Assembly: GCA_018666575.1 (NCBI GenBank)
Contig: JABIYX010000147.1
Coordinates: 1 to 36,159, forward strand
Direction: 5' to 3'
DNA from: Methanobacteriota archaeon
GTDB lineage: Archaea > Thermoplasmatota > Poseidoniia > Poseidoniales > Poseidoniaceae
DNA length: 36,159 nucleotides
Made by a program: the position numbers and the translations under genes. Below, piece after piece: positions 17,401 to 26,935 of this stretch (position 1 is its first letter; each line of letters begins with the position of its first letter). The notes beneath the pieces were generated by a model. It saw only the letters and a list, made by a program, of their open reading frames with translations, was not told the DNA's origin and did not search any database.

Positions 17401-18168
17401 TCAGTATCTGACCTTCTTTCGAGTGATTGTTCTCCAAATTCGCTGCAATGGGTCGTAGTAACGGTCAACGACTCGTTCTTTGAGCTGAATAATAGCATCA
17501 TCAGTGATTTGAATTCCGGCAGGGCAAACCTCTGTACAACATCGTGTGATGTTACAGTATTCGATTCCGAACTCCTTTTTGATTTCTGGAATACGGTCTT
17601 CTGTATCGAGAGGGTGCATTTCGTACTGTGCAAGTCGAACGAGGTTTCTTGGTCCAGCAAAGTCATCAAACATCTCGTGATCCCTTAGAACGTGGCATGT
17701 GTTGACACATAGGAAACACTCGATGCATTCACGAAAATGCTGTACTCGGTCTGCTTCCATTTGGTTAAATTCCCAGTTCATTTCTTCAGGACCATTGATC
17801 GGTGCAATCTTCTGAGCAATATCGTAGTTCCATTGAACATCTGTGACAAGGTCCTTGATGTGTGGAAATGCTTTCATTGGGCGGATTTCGATTGGTTGTC
17901 CTTTAGGTGTCTCTGCGACGACATCGCTCATACGAGTCATGCACATTAAACGAGGACGTCCGTTGATTTCGGCAGAACATGAGCCGCACTTTCCTGCTTT
18001 ACAGTTCCATCGAACTGCCATATCAGGTTCCTTTTCGTGCTGAATACGGTGCATACAATCCAGAACGACCATTCCTTCATCAAGCGTAATTTCGTAATCT
18101 TGTAACGTTGTTTCTCCGTCTTCACCACGAGCTACTTTGAATGCCTGCTTCTTTCCTTTCAATGACAT
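17401..18168 (-). CDS. sdhB: Succinate dehydrogenase/fumarate reductase iron-sulfur subunit
   Basis: Electron-transfer subunit that passes electrons from the flavoprotein to the membrane quinone site. Residues 56-76 carry the plant-type [2Fe-2S] site (CKAGKCGSC and a later Cys: 56, 61, 64, 76). CIECFLCVNTC (148, 151, 154, 158) and CNITRCCTEVCPAG (205, 210/211, 215) supply the other clusters. Length is 255 residues. The track begins at a GTG at 18171; the ATG at 18168 overlaps the sdhA stop (TGATG) and has GGAGGTGG upstream inside the sdhA end, so translation is coupled. It is the last gene of the operon. Confidence 0.95.
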   Translation of the reverse strand: MSLKGKKQAFKVARGEDGETTLQDYEITLDEGMVVLDCMHRIQHEKEPDMAVRWNCKAGKCGSCSAEINGRPRLMCMTRMSDVVAETPKGQPIEIRPMKAFPHIKDLVTDVQWNYDIAQKIAPINGPEEMNWEFNQMEADRVQHFRECIECFLCVNTCHVLRDHEMFDDFAGPRNLVRLAQYEMHPLDTEDRIPEIKKEFGIEYCNITRCCTEVCPAGIQITDDAIIQLKERVVDRYYDPLQRIWRTITRKKVRY

Positions 18169-20024
18169 CACTTGCCACCTCCTGCTTGTTCTTCAGCCCG
18201 TTCTGCAATCATGGTCTTTACTTCCTTGATTGCGTCTTTGAGATCATCTCTCATCTCTTCCACGGGTTCTTGTCGAATCTTTACCTCGCCTTCTTCCATC
18301 CAGATGATGTTCAGAGTCTTACCCCAGTATTCATCTTCTGGTGTTGGCATATCTTCTCGAGTGTGTCCTCCTCTGCTTTCCTCACGAGTGAGTGCAGCAA
18401 GAGCACATGCAATGGAAACGTCAGCCATATTGATCAAGTCGAGGGCCTGATGCCATCCGGAGTTGTAGCGCCGAGATGTTCCTGGGAAGGAAGCGAGAGC
18501 TCGCTTCTTGAAGTCATTAAGTTCAACAAGTGCTTCTTCGAGTTCATCCTTTGTACGAATGATTCCGACTTTGTTTTGCATCATTTCTCGCATTTCGTCA
18601 TAAATGACTCCAGGGTTTTCTCCCCCTTCCTTGTTAAGCGGTTGAATCATTTCTTCAATCGCTGTTTGAACTTGTGCATCGTCAATGGATGGTTGAGCCA
18701 GGTCTTTGGAACGCTTCGAAGCGAATTCACCAGCACGCTTTCCGAATGTAATCAAATCGGACAATGAGTTTCCACCAAGTCGATTAGCGCCGTGCAGTCC
18801 ACTTGCAGCTTCCCCACAAGCGTACAAACCAGGGACAGTTGATTCCTGAGTTTCAGCATTGACGAGGATTCCTCCCATGACGTAGTGTGCTGTTGGGCCA
18901 ACTTCCATCTTGTCTTTGGTAATATCAACACCAGCCAATTCCATGAATTGGTGATACATTGAAGGCAATTTCTTCTTGATTGCTTCTGGGCCACGGTGTG
19001 AAATATCGAGGTAGGCCCCTCCATGTTCAGATCCTCTTCCGGCACCAACTTCAGCCTTGATTGCCTTAGCAACAACGTCTCGAGTCAAGAGTTCAGGAGG
19101 TCGACGAACGGTTGCTAACTTTCCACTAACAACTTCTTCAACCCATTTATCAGATTCTTCGATGGTTTCGGCGTGATCACCCTTGAACATTTCAGGGACG
19201 TAATCGAACATGAAACGCTCCCCCTCACTGTTTGTAAGGCGTCCACCTTCACCACGAACACCTTCTGTAACAAGGATTCCACGTACAGACGGGGGCCATA
19301 CCATTCCAGTCGGGTGGAATTGAATGAATTCCATATCACGGAGTTCTGCACCTGCCCACATAGCAAGAGCATGACCGTCCCCAGTGTACTCCCATGAACC
19401 AGAACAAACGCTCCAGCATCGAGTGATTCCACCTGTGGCGAGAATGACAGACTTTGCTGAGAAAGCATGGAATTCGCCATCTACACGGGTGTAAGCAACA
19501 CATCCAGTAACACGGTCTCCTTCCTTGAGAAGATGGCGAACGGTGTATTCCATGAAGATATCAATACCTTCGTGAATCCCACGTTCTTGCAATGTACGAA
19601 TGATTTCGAGTCCAGTTGAATCTCCAACGTGAGCGAGTCTCGGGAATGTATGTCCACCAAAGTTTCGTTGATTGATGAGTTGCTTTGGTGTACGATCAAA
19701 GACTGCACCCCACTGTTCGAGTTCACGTACTCTGTCTGGAGCTTCCTTTGCGTGGTATTCAGCCATGCGCCAGTCAGCAAGCCACTTGCTTCCCTTCATC
19801 GTATCGTGGAAGTGAACCTTCCATCCATCACGAGGGTCAGCGTTTTGCAAAGCAGCAGCACAGCCCCCTTCGGCCATGACAGTGTGGGCTTTTCCAAGAA
19901 GAGATTTTGTGATAATTGCGGTCTTAGCACCGCTCCGTGCTGCTTCAATTGCAGCGCGTAGACCTGCTCCTCCAGCACCGATAACAACAACATCGTATTC
20001 GTGTTTCAAGTATTCTTCAGTCAT
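18168..20024 (-). CDS. sdhA: Succinate dehydrogenase/fumarate reductase flavoprotein subunit
   Basis: FAD-containing catalytic subunit that oxidises succinate to fumarate (or the reverse). It shows the dinucleotide fold GAGGAG at 16-21 and AHTVMAEGG with His47 at the position of the covalent FAD-linking His. [12 protein letters not shown] and the substrate-site region [16 protein letters not shown] are present, as is [18 protein letters not shown]. At 618 residues the length is normal. The ribosome binding site GGGGTGA spans the stop codon of the anchor gene, four bases before the start, so the operon is translationally coupled. I cannot tell from sequence whether it runs mainly as dehydrogenase or fumarate reductase; an aerobic dehydrogenase role is the simpler guess for a marine surface archaeon. 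Confidence 0.96.
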   Translation of the reverse strand: MTEEYLKHEYDVVVIGAGGAGLRAAIEAARSGAKTAIITKSLLGKAHTVMAEGGCAAALQNADPRDGWKVHFHDTMKGSKWLADWRMAEYHAKEAPDRVRELEQWGAVFDRTPKQLINQRNFGGHTFPRLAHVGDSTGLEIIRTLQERGIHEGIDIFMEYTVRHLLKEGDRVTGCVAYTRVDGEFHAFSAKSVILATGGITRCWSVCSGSWEYTGDGHALAMWAGAELRDMEFIQFHPTGMVWPPSVRGILVTEGVRGEGGRLTNSEGERFMFDYVPEMFKGDHAETIEESDKWVEEVVSGKLATVRRPPELLTRDVVAKAIKAEVGAGRGSEHGGAYLDISHRGPEAIKKKLPSMYHQFMELAGVDITKDKMEVGPTAHYVMGGILVNAETQESTVPGLYACGEAASGLHGANRLGGNSLSDLITFGKRAGEFASKRSKDLAQPSIDDAQVQTAIEEMIQPLNKEGGENPGVIYDEMREMMQNKVGIIRTKDELEEALVELNDFKKRALASFPGTSRRYNSGWHQALDLINMADVSIACALAALTREESRGGHTREDMPTPEDEYWGKTLNIIWMEEGEVKIRQEPVEEMRDDLKDAIKEVKTMIAERAEEQAGGGK

Positions 20025-20028
20025 TTAA

Positions 20029-20838
20029 TCACCCCAATATTACAAAGGCCATGTCATTGATGTGCCCTTCAGCCACCGCAAGCGTCCACAAGTCGCCCAA
20101 GAATACGAATCCAAGACTGGTCCAAAACCAAAAGCCGTGAGATCTGTTGAATACGCTAATTCTTTTGAAGAGTTTACCACGGAATGCAGAGATTCCGCTG
20201 ACCCAGCGGTCAAGGCTACCACCTGCAAGATGGCGAAGTGCGTGACAGGATGTGACGTACATTGTTAGCAAAAATGCTTCAGTAGCCATAATGAATGTAC
20301 CAAACGAGAATCCCCACCCTTCTTCGAAATGTAGAGTATGGGTTACATCCCACCACTTGATGGCGATGATGATGATTGCTGCGTAGAGGAAATATCTGTG
20401 AAGGTTGTTGAAAATAAACAAGCGCTTCTCTCCTCCGTAACCTATTTTCTTATTGATGTCAGGTTCGTCAACCCAGCAAGCAGTTGGACTTTGGAAGAAC
20501 GTTCTGTAGTAGACACGGCGCATGTAGTAGCAAGTCCCTCGGAAACCAAATGGAATCCATAGGACAAGAATAGCCGCATTGACCCATCCTGGATGATCCC
20601 ACTCATTGAGGCCAAAAAGTTCCCATTCCAGAATATTTGGAGAGAAGATAGGTGACATCACTTTCGAACCTTCAAGATCGTAAGAAATACTGTCAGGGAA
20701 GATGACGAGTCTCCATGCAGTGTAGATGAGAGCTGCAGTTAATGCGATGCCCATTGCAAGTGGTTGTCTCCACCATTTGTCTATTCTATCTGTACGTCCC
20801 AAGCCGTTGATAACGGGAAGTTTGATGCCTTCGCCCAT
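20029..20838 (-). CDS. sdhC: Succinate dehydrogenase membrane anchor, single-subunit mycobacterial Sdh1-like type
   Basis: Membrane anchor of 269 residues with about five hydrophobic segments, replacing the usual pair of SdhC and SdhD. FRGTCYYMRRVYYRTFFQSPTACWV and NNLHRYFLYAA closely resemble, from memory, the anchor of actinobacterial Sdh1-type enzymes, whose gene order (anchor, flavoprotein, iron-sulfur) is the same. Cys103, Cys121, His147, Cys198, His199 and His203 are candidate cofactor ligands. In the mycobacterial type F enzyme the anchor holds a Rieske-type iron-sulfur cluster; whether that holds here is inference. The track starts at GTG 20847; I favour ATG 20838, which follows GGAGGACGTGA at better spacing, but either could be right. 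Confidence 0.82.
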   Translation of the reverse strand: MGEGIKLPVINGLGRTDRIDKWWRQPLAMGIALTAALIYTAWRLVIFPDSISYDLEGSKVMSPIFSPNILEWELFGLNEWDHPGWVNAAILVLWIPFGFRGTCYYMRRVYYRTFFQSPTACWVDEPDINKKIGYGGEKRLFIFNNLHRYFLYAAIIIIAIKWWDVTHTLHFEEGWGFSFGTFIMATEAFLLTMYVTSCHALRHLAGGSLDRWVSGISAFRGKLFKRISVFNRSHGFWFWTSLGFVFLGDLWTLAVAEGHINDMAFVILG

Positions 20839-20847
20839 GAAGTTCAC

Positions 20848-20953
20848 GTCCTCCCAGTAACTGGGAATGCTTTATCCAAGGACTCGGGGTCTTTGAGGTT
20901 GGCCCTTTAGCCTCATGTTATTTATGCAACAAAATGAGGGCATAATCTAACGA
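20848..20953 (-). promoter_or_regulatory. sdh operon promoter with TATA box inside an inverted repeat
   Basis: On the minus strand GCATAAATAAC (20917-20927) is a TATA-like box about 80 nt before the anchor gene. It sits between the arms CCTCAT (20911-20916) and ATGAGG (20934-20939), with GTT...AAC extending the symmetry after a small bulge. The repeat could be an operator over the promoter, or a hairpin ending the aldehyde dehydrogenase transcript, whose stop is 14 nt away. Confidence 0.4.
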
Positions 20954-22582
20954 TTAGACCAATTCGTTCCAGTTGACTTGAGCTTCAACCATTTCGACTT
21001 CTTCAACATCCATTTGCGCCAATTGAAGTTTTCCAGAGAGTTCATCGTTGACAGCGTGCCAGTAGGAGTAGGCTTCAATAACCCAAATACCAGATTCACG
21101 TGTACCATTTCCAGAGCCTTTGACTCCACCGAATGGAAGGTGAGCCTCAGCACCGGTTGTTGAATTGTTAATTCCAGTCATACCTGCCTTGATTCCAGTC
21201 TTGAATCGATATGCTTCCAATCGGTCGTTTGTGTAGATTGCAGAAGAGAGTCCGTACGGGCTTGCGTTGGCAAGGTGCAGAGCGTGATCGAAATCGTTTG
21301 CTTTACAAATAGTGACTGCTGGGCCAAAGACCTCTTCGTGGAAACACTTCATGTCTTCAGTGACTTCTGTAAAGACGTGAGGCCACATGAATACGCCATC
21401 TTCAGCAGTTCCTAGGAAGTTTGTTGGCTTGTTGTCGCTGGTAATTCGGCCTTTACCAAATATTTGTTTTGCACCAGATTCAAGACACATTTCGACACCG
21501 GCAAGGAAGTCCTTTGCATACTTTTCAGAGAGCATTGGGCCGTAAAGAACACCATCATGAGCAAGTGAATCTCCAATCTTTGTTTCTTCGACTTTTGCCA
21601 TGAATTTGGCCATGAATTCATCGTAGACATCTTTGTGGACAATGAGATTTCCAAGGGATGTACAACGTTGTCCTGCAGTTCCAAATGCTCCCCAATAAGC
21701 GCCTTCTACAGCGTTGTCAAGGTTTGAACTTGGCATAACTACGAGAGGGTTCTTTCCTCCAAGTTCAAGAGAACATGAGACGAGGTTTCGTCCGCAAACT
21801 TCACCGATCATCTTGCCAACTTCTGTTGAGCCAGTAAAGGAGATTTTGTTGACACGACCTTCGTCAACTGCGTCAACCAAGTATTGTCCTGCTCCGCTTC
21901 CTTTTCCATGAACCAGATTGATGACTCCATCAGGGAGTCCAGATTCGTGCATAATTCGAGCAAGAGCAAACGAGAGTAAAGGAGCATCCTGTGGACTCTT
22001 CCAAACACAGGTGTTTCCACACATAATGGCTGGAATCATCTTCCAGAACGGAACAGCAGCTGGGAAGTTGCAAGCATTGATAATTCCACAGACACCGAGG
22101 GGTCGCCGGTAGGTGAACAGTTCCTTGTCTGGCAGTTCAGAGTTGACTGTTTGACCGTAAAGTCTTCTCCCTTCAGATTGGAAGAAAAGGCATGTATCGA
22201 TTGCTTCTTGGACAGATCCCGCAGATTCTTTCAGTGTCTTTCCGATTTCTCTGGTTTCCAATGCAACAATTGCATCCTTGTGTTCCATGAGGAGTCTTCC
22301 CATGTTTCCGATGATTTGACCTCGAGTAGGGGCTGGAGTTGCAGCCCATGATGGGAATGCAGCGTGAGCAGCATCGAGAGCAGCATGGACATCGTCTTTA
22401 GTTGAAAGAGGGAAAGTTCCAAGCTTGTCATCAAGGATTGCAGGGTTAATCGATTCAAAGGTCGAACCATCACTTGCTTCGGTTAATTGACCGTTGATGA
22501 TATTGAACCCTTTAACAGCGGGGCGGTTGTTTGGATTGTTTGCTTCAAGGTAGGTGAGACCTGCTTCGAGTACGTGGACCAT
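20954..22582 (-). CDS. NAD(P)-dependent aldehyde dehydrogenase
   Basis: Cytoplasmic ALDH-superfamily enzyme of 542 residues that oxidises an aldehyde to the acid with NAD(P). The general base Glu273 is in LELGGKNP and the nucleophile Cys307 in GTAGQRCTS, with the canonical spacing of 34. FTGSTEVGKMIGE, WKSPQDAP and the C-terminal LPFGGVKGSGNGTRESG are also typical. WKSP and CNFPAAVPFWKMIPAI recall semialdehyde-type ALDHs such as ALDH7, but the substrate is not decided by sequence. The track starts at 22636, but a TATA-like CCTTTTTATG lies right at that point on the minus strand, so transcription should begin further in. I therefore use the ATG at 22582, before the usual ALDH N-terminal strand INPAI. 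Confidence 0.85.
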   Translation of the reverse strand: MVHVLEAGLTYLEANNPNNRPAVKGFNIINGQLTEASDGSTFESINPAILDDKLGTFPLSTKDDVHAALDAAHAAFPSWAATPAPTRGQIIGNMGRLLMEHKDAIVALETREIGKTLKESAGSVQEAIDTCLFFQSEGRRLYGQTVNSELPDKELFTYRRPLGVCGIINACNFPAAVPFWKMIPAIMCGNTCVWKSPQDAPLLSFALARIMHESGLPDGVINLVHGKGSGAGQYLVDAVDEGRVNKISFTGSTEVGKMIGEVCGRNLVSCSLELGGKNPLVVMPSSNLDNAVEGAYWGAFGTAGQRCTSLGNLIVHKDVYDEFMAKFMAKVEETKIGDSLAHDGVLYGPMLSEKYAKDFLAGVEMCLESGAKQIFGKGRITSDNKPTNFLGTAEDGVFMWPHVFTEVTEDMKCFHEEVFGPAVTICKANDFDHALHLANASPYGLSSAIYTNDRLEAYRFKTGIKAGMTGINNSTTGAEAHLPFGGVKGSGNGTRESGIWVIEAYSYWHAVNDELSGKLQLAQMDVEEVEMVEAQVNWNELV

Positions 22583-22691
22583 GACCGTCCGAGTTCTATT
22601 CCCTCCATGAAGTCTACGATTGATTTCCATGCACATAAAAAGGGGATTTCTTCATCTAACTGTTTTAGTACCCTGAGGATTTAGACAACCC
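22583..22691. promoter_or_regulatory. Divergent promoter region between aldehyde dehydrogenase and CDC48
   Basis: CATAAAAAGG at 22634-22643 reads as a TATA-like box on both strands (CCTTTTTATG on the minus). On the minus strand it predicts a transcript start near 22612, ahead of GGAGGG and the ATG at 22582. On the plus strand it lies about 54 nt before the CDC48 ATG; GTTTTAG near 22662 is a closer, weaker alternative. No strong ribosome binding site precedes CDC48. Confidence 0.4.
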
Positions 22692-24917
22692 ATGAGCGGC
22701 GATGATGACGGAGTTTCGTTAAGGGTAGCAAAGGCAATTCCATCCGATGTAGGACACGGAAGAGCACGAATTTCGGGAGACCATGGTCTTGACCTCAAGC
22801 CTGGTGACATCGTTGAAATCCGTGGCGAAAAGCGCTCAACAGCTGCTATCTACTGGCGAAGTCGTCCAGAAGATGCAAAAATGGACATTGTCCGAATAGA
22901 CGGAATCATCAGAAAGAATGCTGGTGTAAGTTTAGGCGATCGAGTCGATGTCATCAAAGCCGAGGCAAAGGAATGTACGAAACTTACACTTTCCCCAGTA
23001 ATGGCAAACAAGCAGAAGGTGAAGTTCGGCCCTGGTATCGAAGGCTTTGCTCGCAGAGGCCTTTCTAAGCGTCCAGTTATGGCCGGTGATAGAATCTTCA
23101 TTCCAGGCATGACATTGTTTGCTGAAGCATTGCCATTTGCAGTTGTTCAAACCACTCCAAAAGGAATCGTGAAAGTCACCAGCGATACCGATATCATCAT
23201 CAAAGACGAAGCGATTGACGATGAAGACGTCGGACAATCTGAAGGAATCACCTACGAGGACGTTGGTGGAATTGGCCAACAATTGCAGAAAGTTCGCGAA
23301 ATGATTGAACTTCCTCTGAAGCATCCTGAATTGTTCCGAAGACTCGGAATTGACCCTCCAAAAGGAGTTCTTCTTCACGGTCCACCTGGGACTGGTAAAA
23401 CGATGATTGCAAAGGCTGTTGCTACTGAAGTAAACGCTCACTTTAAGTCGATTAATGGTCCTGAAATCATCTCCAAGTATTACGGTGAATCAGAGAAACA
23501 ACTCAGAGAAATCTTTGACGAAGCAAGTGAAAACTCGCCTGCGATTATATTCATCGACGAAATCGATTCAATTTGTCCTAAGCGTGAAGATGTCAGCGGA
23601 GAAGTAGAACGACGTGTCGTCGCTCAAATGCTCACCCTAATGGACGGAATGCAAGGCCGTGACAATGTCGTTGTCATCGGCGCAACCAACCGCAGAGACG
23701 CACTTGACCCGGCTCTGCGACGTCCGGGCCGATTCGACCGAGAAATTGAGATTGGTGTCCCAGACCGCGATGGGCGACAAGAAATCATGGATGTCCACAC
23801 ACGACAAATGCCGATTGCTGATGATTTTGAAATCAATTGGGTTCTTGACAACACATACGGGTTTGTTGGAGCGGATCTTGCTGCTCTCGTCCGAGAATCC
23901 GCAATGAAAGCGCTACGACGTTATCTTCCAGAAATTGACTTGGAAGAAGAAACCATTCCTCCAGAAGTCCTTGAAAAGATGGAAGTTCGAATGGATGATT
24001 TCAGATATGCAATCAAAGACATTGAGCCATCAGCCCTTCGTGAGATTTACGTCGAAATCCCTAAAATTGAATGGGATGAAGTAGGTGGCCTTGAAGAGGT
24101 CAAAGAACGCTTGAAAGAATCCGTCGAATGGCCACTCACAAAGCCTGAAATCTTTGAGCATTTCAACATCAAACCTCCTCGAGGAATTGTTTTGTTCGGT
24201 GCGCCTGGTACCGGGAAGACGCTTCTTGCCAAGGCTATCGCCAACGAAGCTCAAGCAAATTTCATTTCGATAAAAGGTCCAGAAATGATTTCCAAGTGGG
24301 TTGGAGAATCTGAGCGAGGAATCCGTGAAATCTTCAAGAAGGCCAAGCAATCTTCTCCTTCAATCATCTTCCTTGATGAATTCGAGTCCATTGCGAGTAT
24401 GAGAAGTTCATCCAACGGTGAAGGCAGCGATGTCGGGAACAGAGTTGTTAACCAACTCCTCGCCAGTATGGACGGTGTTGAATCACTTGATGGCGTCATC
24501 ATAGTTGCCGCCACCAACAGACCTGAGATGATTGATCCAGCACTTCTGCGAAGTGGACGATTCGAGCGTGTTCTTCACGTACCGCCTCCAGACGCTGGGG
24601 CTCGTGAAGCAATCTTTGAGATACACTCTCAAGGAATGCCACTGTCAAAATTCTCTCTCAAAGATATTCTTTCCAGTATGGAAGGATTCACTGGTGCAGA
24701 TATTGAAGCAGTATGCCGAGAAGCAGCCCTTATTGCAATGCGAGAGGGTAAGAAAAAGGTCTCTAAGAAGCACTTCGATGAAGCAGTTACTCGTGTCCGT
24801 CCTACTGTAACTCCTGAGATGCTCGAGTACTATCAAAAGATGGAAACTCGTTTGACATCAGGACTTTCCAACATCAAGCGAACCCGTGATTACGGCTTCG
24901 GTATGGAAACAATGTGA
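22692..24917 (+). CDS. CDC48/VCP-like tandem AAA+ unfoldase
   Basis: Hexameric ATPase that unfolds and extracts proteins, often for the proteasome. At 741 residues it matches archaeal VAT/CDC48 in length. The N-terminal substrate-binding domain (about 1-185) holds the double-psi barrel with [15 protein letters not shown]1 has GPPGTGKT (230-237), [10 protein letters not shown] and the arginine-finger region [15 protein letters not shown]2 has GAPGTGKT (503-510), [11 protein letters not shown] and [20 protein letters not shown]. The C-terminus, after a long helix, ends YGFGMETM, with no obvious HbYX proteasome-docking motif. It is divergent from the aldehyde dehydrogenase and followed by a PRC-barrel gene 53 nt on. 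Confidence 0.97.
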   Translation: MSGDDDGVSLRVAKAIPSDVGHGRARISGDHGLDLKPGDIVEIRGEKRSTAAIYWRSRPEDAKMDIVRIDGIIRKNAGVSLGDRVDVIKAEAKECTKLTLSPVMANKQKVKFGPGIEGFARRGLSKRPVMAGDRIFIPGMTLFAEALPFAVVQTTPKGIVKVTSDTDIIIKDEAIDDEDVGQSEGITYEDVGGIGQQLQKVREMIELPLKHPELFRRLGIDPPKGVLLHGPPGTGKTMIAKAVATEVNAHFKSINGPEIISKYYGESEKQLREIFDEASENSPAIIFIDEIDSICPKREDVSGEVERRVVAQMLTLMDGMQGRDNVVVIGATNRRDALDPALRRPGRFDREIEIGVPDRDGRQEIMDVHTRQMPIADDFEINWVLDNTYGFVGADLAALVRESAMKALRRYLPEIDLEEETIPPEVLEKMEVRMDDFRYAIKDIEPSALREIYVEIPKIEWDEVGGLEEVKERLKESVEWPLTKPEIFEHFNIKPPRGIVLFGAPGTGKTLLAKAIANEAQANFISIKGPEMISKWVGESERGIREIFKKAKQSSPSIIFLDEFESIASMRSSSNGEGSDVGNRVVNQLLASMDGVESLDGVIIVAATNRPEMIDPALLRSGRFERVLHVPPPDAGAREAIFEIHSQGMPLSKFSLKDILSSMEGFTGADIEAVCREAALIAMREGKKKVSKKHFDEAVTRVRPTVTPEMLEYYQKMETRLTSGLSNIKRTRDYGFGMETM

Positions 24918-24970
24918 GCAAGGAAACGGTCAAGTCCTACCTGCTCTGTCGGTAATACAAGGCGAAGCAT

Positions 24971-25213
24971 ATGGAATCTAGTTTCGGTCAAGAAATGCTT
25001 GGACGTATCGTCCAAGATCGAAAAGGCAAGGAAGTTGGAACCCTTGTTGATTTTGTGATAGACATTTCCAATGGAGAGATTTCAGACCTTGTCATAGCCT
25101 TTGGAAATAATCTCGACATCAGTCGTGTTTCCTATCCTTCCAAGGAAGGAAATGTGTACATTCCTTCAACTGATGTGTCATCATTTGGGCAAGTTATTTT
25201 GCTGAAAATTTGA
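24971..25213 (+). CDS. PRC-barrel domain protein
   Basis: A single PRC-barrel of 80 residues. The typical half-barrel pattern is seen in LGRIVQDRKGKEVGTLVDFVIDISNGEISDLVIAF, followed by a second strand set ending FGQVILLKI. PRC-barrels occur in RNA-processing proteins (RimM), photosynthetic reaction centre H subunits and many small archaeal proteins, some linked to cell division. It is cytoplasmic, with no signal or membrane segment. GGCGA five bases before the ATG resembles the local GGTGA ribosome binding site. It may be co-transcribed with CDC48. Specific function is unknown. Confidence 0.8.
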   Translation: MESSFGQEMLGRIVQDRKGKEVGTLVDFVIDISNGEISDLVIAFGNNLDISRVSYPSKEGNVYIPSTDVSSFGQVILLKI

Positions 25214-25310
25214 TGATGCATGTATGAGCATTTTAGCAACACGTTTGGACAACCTTCTAAACCGATGCGAGCCCGTCTTTGTCTGAACGGTGTTCTAGCA
25301 GGTGAGTGAA
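25214..25310 (+). promoter_or_regulatory. Leader region of the DUF4350-DUF58 cluster
   Basis: These 97 bases contain GGTGAGTGAA just before the ATG at 25311, giving a good ribosome binding site. ATTTTAGC near 25230 is a weak TATA-like candidate for a separate promoter. No structured RNA is supported. Confidence 0.3.
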
Positions 25311-26930
25311 ATGGCGGCGGAACGGACAAGAAATCTGAAGCGAATTGGTCTTCAGGTTGCTTTTTGGGCAGTTCTTGGTATCCTTTTGCTTACAATTCTT
25401 CAGAACTTTATCAATATCAGTCAGTCGAATCAACTGTCTGCGTATGACGACGATTGGGATGATATGTCTGCTTTCCGAGAGGACATTAACGATATGGGCA
25501 TTGAAACACGATCTCTCGTAAGCAGTCCTCTGTTGTTAGCTGACATTGAAGATCCTCGAAACACAACGTTCGTCGTTGCAGGAGTTGAACGCGATACGCT
25601 CTCCTTCCCACAATTCGATGAAGATGGATTCATTACGATTGCAACAGAAGATGGTTATTCACCTTCAGAAGTCGATGCAATTGTAGAATTCGTTGACAAT
25701 GGCGGAACTGTAATCGTTTTGGAAGACTTTGGATACGCTGGAAGTATTGGTGAAGCCTACGGAGTACGCTATTCTGGCTATCAGTTGTACGACAGTAATT
25801 ACGTTGCAGAACTTGACTACAATTACATCTGGATGTGTATGCAAGAAAGCCCTTGTGGAATGAACGGAACAACACTTGATGAGACCACAATTGACGAACA
25901 TGAGCGTTGGTCTGATGTCACAGGTCCACATCCGTGCACTGAACTTGATGGTCAGTCCATGACTCTGGCTGATGCCGGGGTTTGCTCACATCACTGGGTC
26001 AAGAGTTCAGGAGAACTCGGCCGAATCGAATACAATGCCACTTACACCATGCTCCTCAACAACGTGACTGGACTTGAAATCGTACCCGGTGTAAAGGGTG
26101 CTCTCAATGACGTAAACGTTCGAGCCGTTACCAGCAATCAAGCAACTGTCGATGTCAATGGTGATGGAGACCTGTGGATTGGTAACGAACAAACGAGTGA
26201 AACACCTGACCTTTCGGGCCAATTTAATCTCTCAATCGAAGCATGTGCTTCGTCGAGTTGTGATCCAGATGAAGGCGGTAGAGTGTTCTTCATTGCAGAT
26301 GGCAGTGCACTGATTAACGCGATTTATGACTACGAAGGGTTCAACAATGGAGAGTACGGTAAAACACCGCAAAAAACCGTCCCTGCTAACGATAATAGAA
26401 AGTGGGCGCTCGATGTCATTTCTGAATCCTTAATGAGTACAAAAGACGGTGAAACAGGAGAACCTGCTGAGAATGCAATGGTCATCTTTGACGAAAGCCG
26501 CCACCCACAGAACGCTCTCTTGGCTGATTCCTACAATACTGTTTACTTCCTACTCGTCTACTTTACAGGAGAAGGGCTTGCAATGCTTGCTCTGTTCGTT
26601 GTTCTCTTCATCACATTTGAGGGTGTACTTCTCAAAAAGCGAGACCCAGAACCATGGCGCCACATCTTTAGCATCATTTACTACGGATTTGGAGATGCAA
26701 ACAGATACACGTACTATGCGAAAACGGAGAAAATACGGCAGGTATTCCTTTCCAAGGTTCGAAATCAGAATGGATTGACAAGAGATGAATTCCATGCCAT
26801 GCCCGCTAAGGAATTGGTTGGTCTAATCGAAGACCCAGTCCTTGCTAAATTTGCAATTGAACCTGGAAAGTATTCATTGGAACAATCCGTTGCACTTGTG
26901 AAGCGAATCAAAGCTTGGGGGCGTAGGTGA
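25311..26930 (+). CDS. DUF4350-like membrane protein with extracytosolic domain
   Basis: A 539-residue protein with one N-terminal helix (about 13-33). A large outside domain follows, then a second helix (VYFLLVYFTGEGLAMLALFVVLFITF) and a basic cytoplasmic tail of about 100 residues. The first part of the outside domain, FDEDGFITIATEDGYSPSEVDAIVEFVDNGGTVIVLEDFG, has the Rossmann-like GATase-type pattern of DUF4350 proteins, which usually sit beside DUF58 and MoxR genes. Several Cys (CMQESPC, PCTEL, VCSHH, CASSSC) may form disulfides. The start ATG 25311 rather than the track GTG 25302 is chosen because GGTGA lies five bases upstream. The stop overlaps the ribosome binding site of the DUF58 gene, so the pair is coupled. 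Confidence 0.7.
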   Translation: MAAERTRNLKRIGLQVAFWAVLGILLLTILQNFINISQSNQLSAYDDDWDDMSAFREDINDMGIETRSLVSSPLLLADIEDPRNTTFVVAGVERDTLSFPQFDEDGFITIATEDGYSPSEVDAIVEFVDNGGTVIVLEDFGYAGSIGEAYGVRYSGYQLYDSNYVAELDYNYIWMCMQESPCGMNGTTLDETTIDEHERWSDVTGPHPCTELDGQSMTLADAGVCSHHWVKSSGELGRIEYNATYTMLLNNVTGLEIVPGVKGALNDVNVRAVTSNQATVDVNGDGDLWIGNEQTSETPDLSGQFNLSIEACASSSCDPDEGGRVFFIADGSALINAIYDYEGFNNGEYGKTPQKTVPANDNRKWALDVISESLMSTKDGETGEPAENAMVIFDESRHPQNALLADSYNTVYFLLVYFTGEGLAMLALFVVLFITFEGVLLKKRDPEPWRHIFSIIYYGFGDANRYTYYAKTEKIRQVFLSKVRNQNGLTRDEFHAMPAKELVGLIEDPVLAKFAIEPGKYSLEQSVALVKRIKAWGRR

Positions 26931-26935
26931 GTACT

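Noticed and set aside
18141-18767. 208-residue plus ORF opposite sdhA
   Set aside because: Shadow of the sdhA coding frame on the other strand; no start signal and no recognisable domain.
25211-25286. Possible C/D-box guide RNA (TGATGA ... CTGA) in the spacer after the PRC-barrel gene
   Set aside because: The terminal stem does not pair and the internal D'/C' boxes are not convincing; likely chance.
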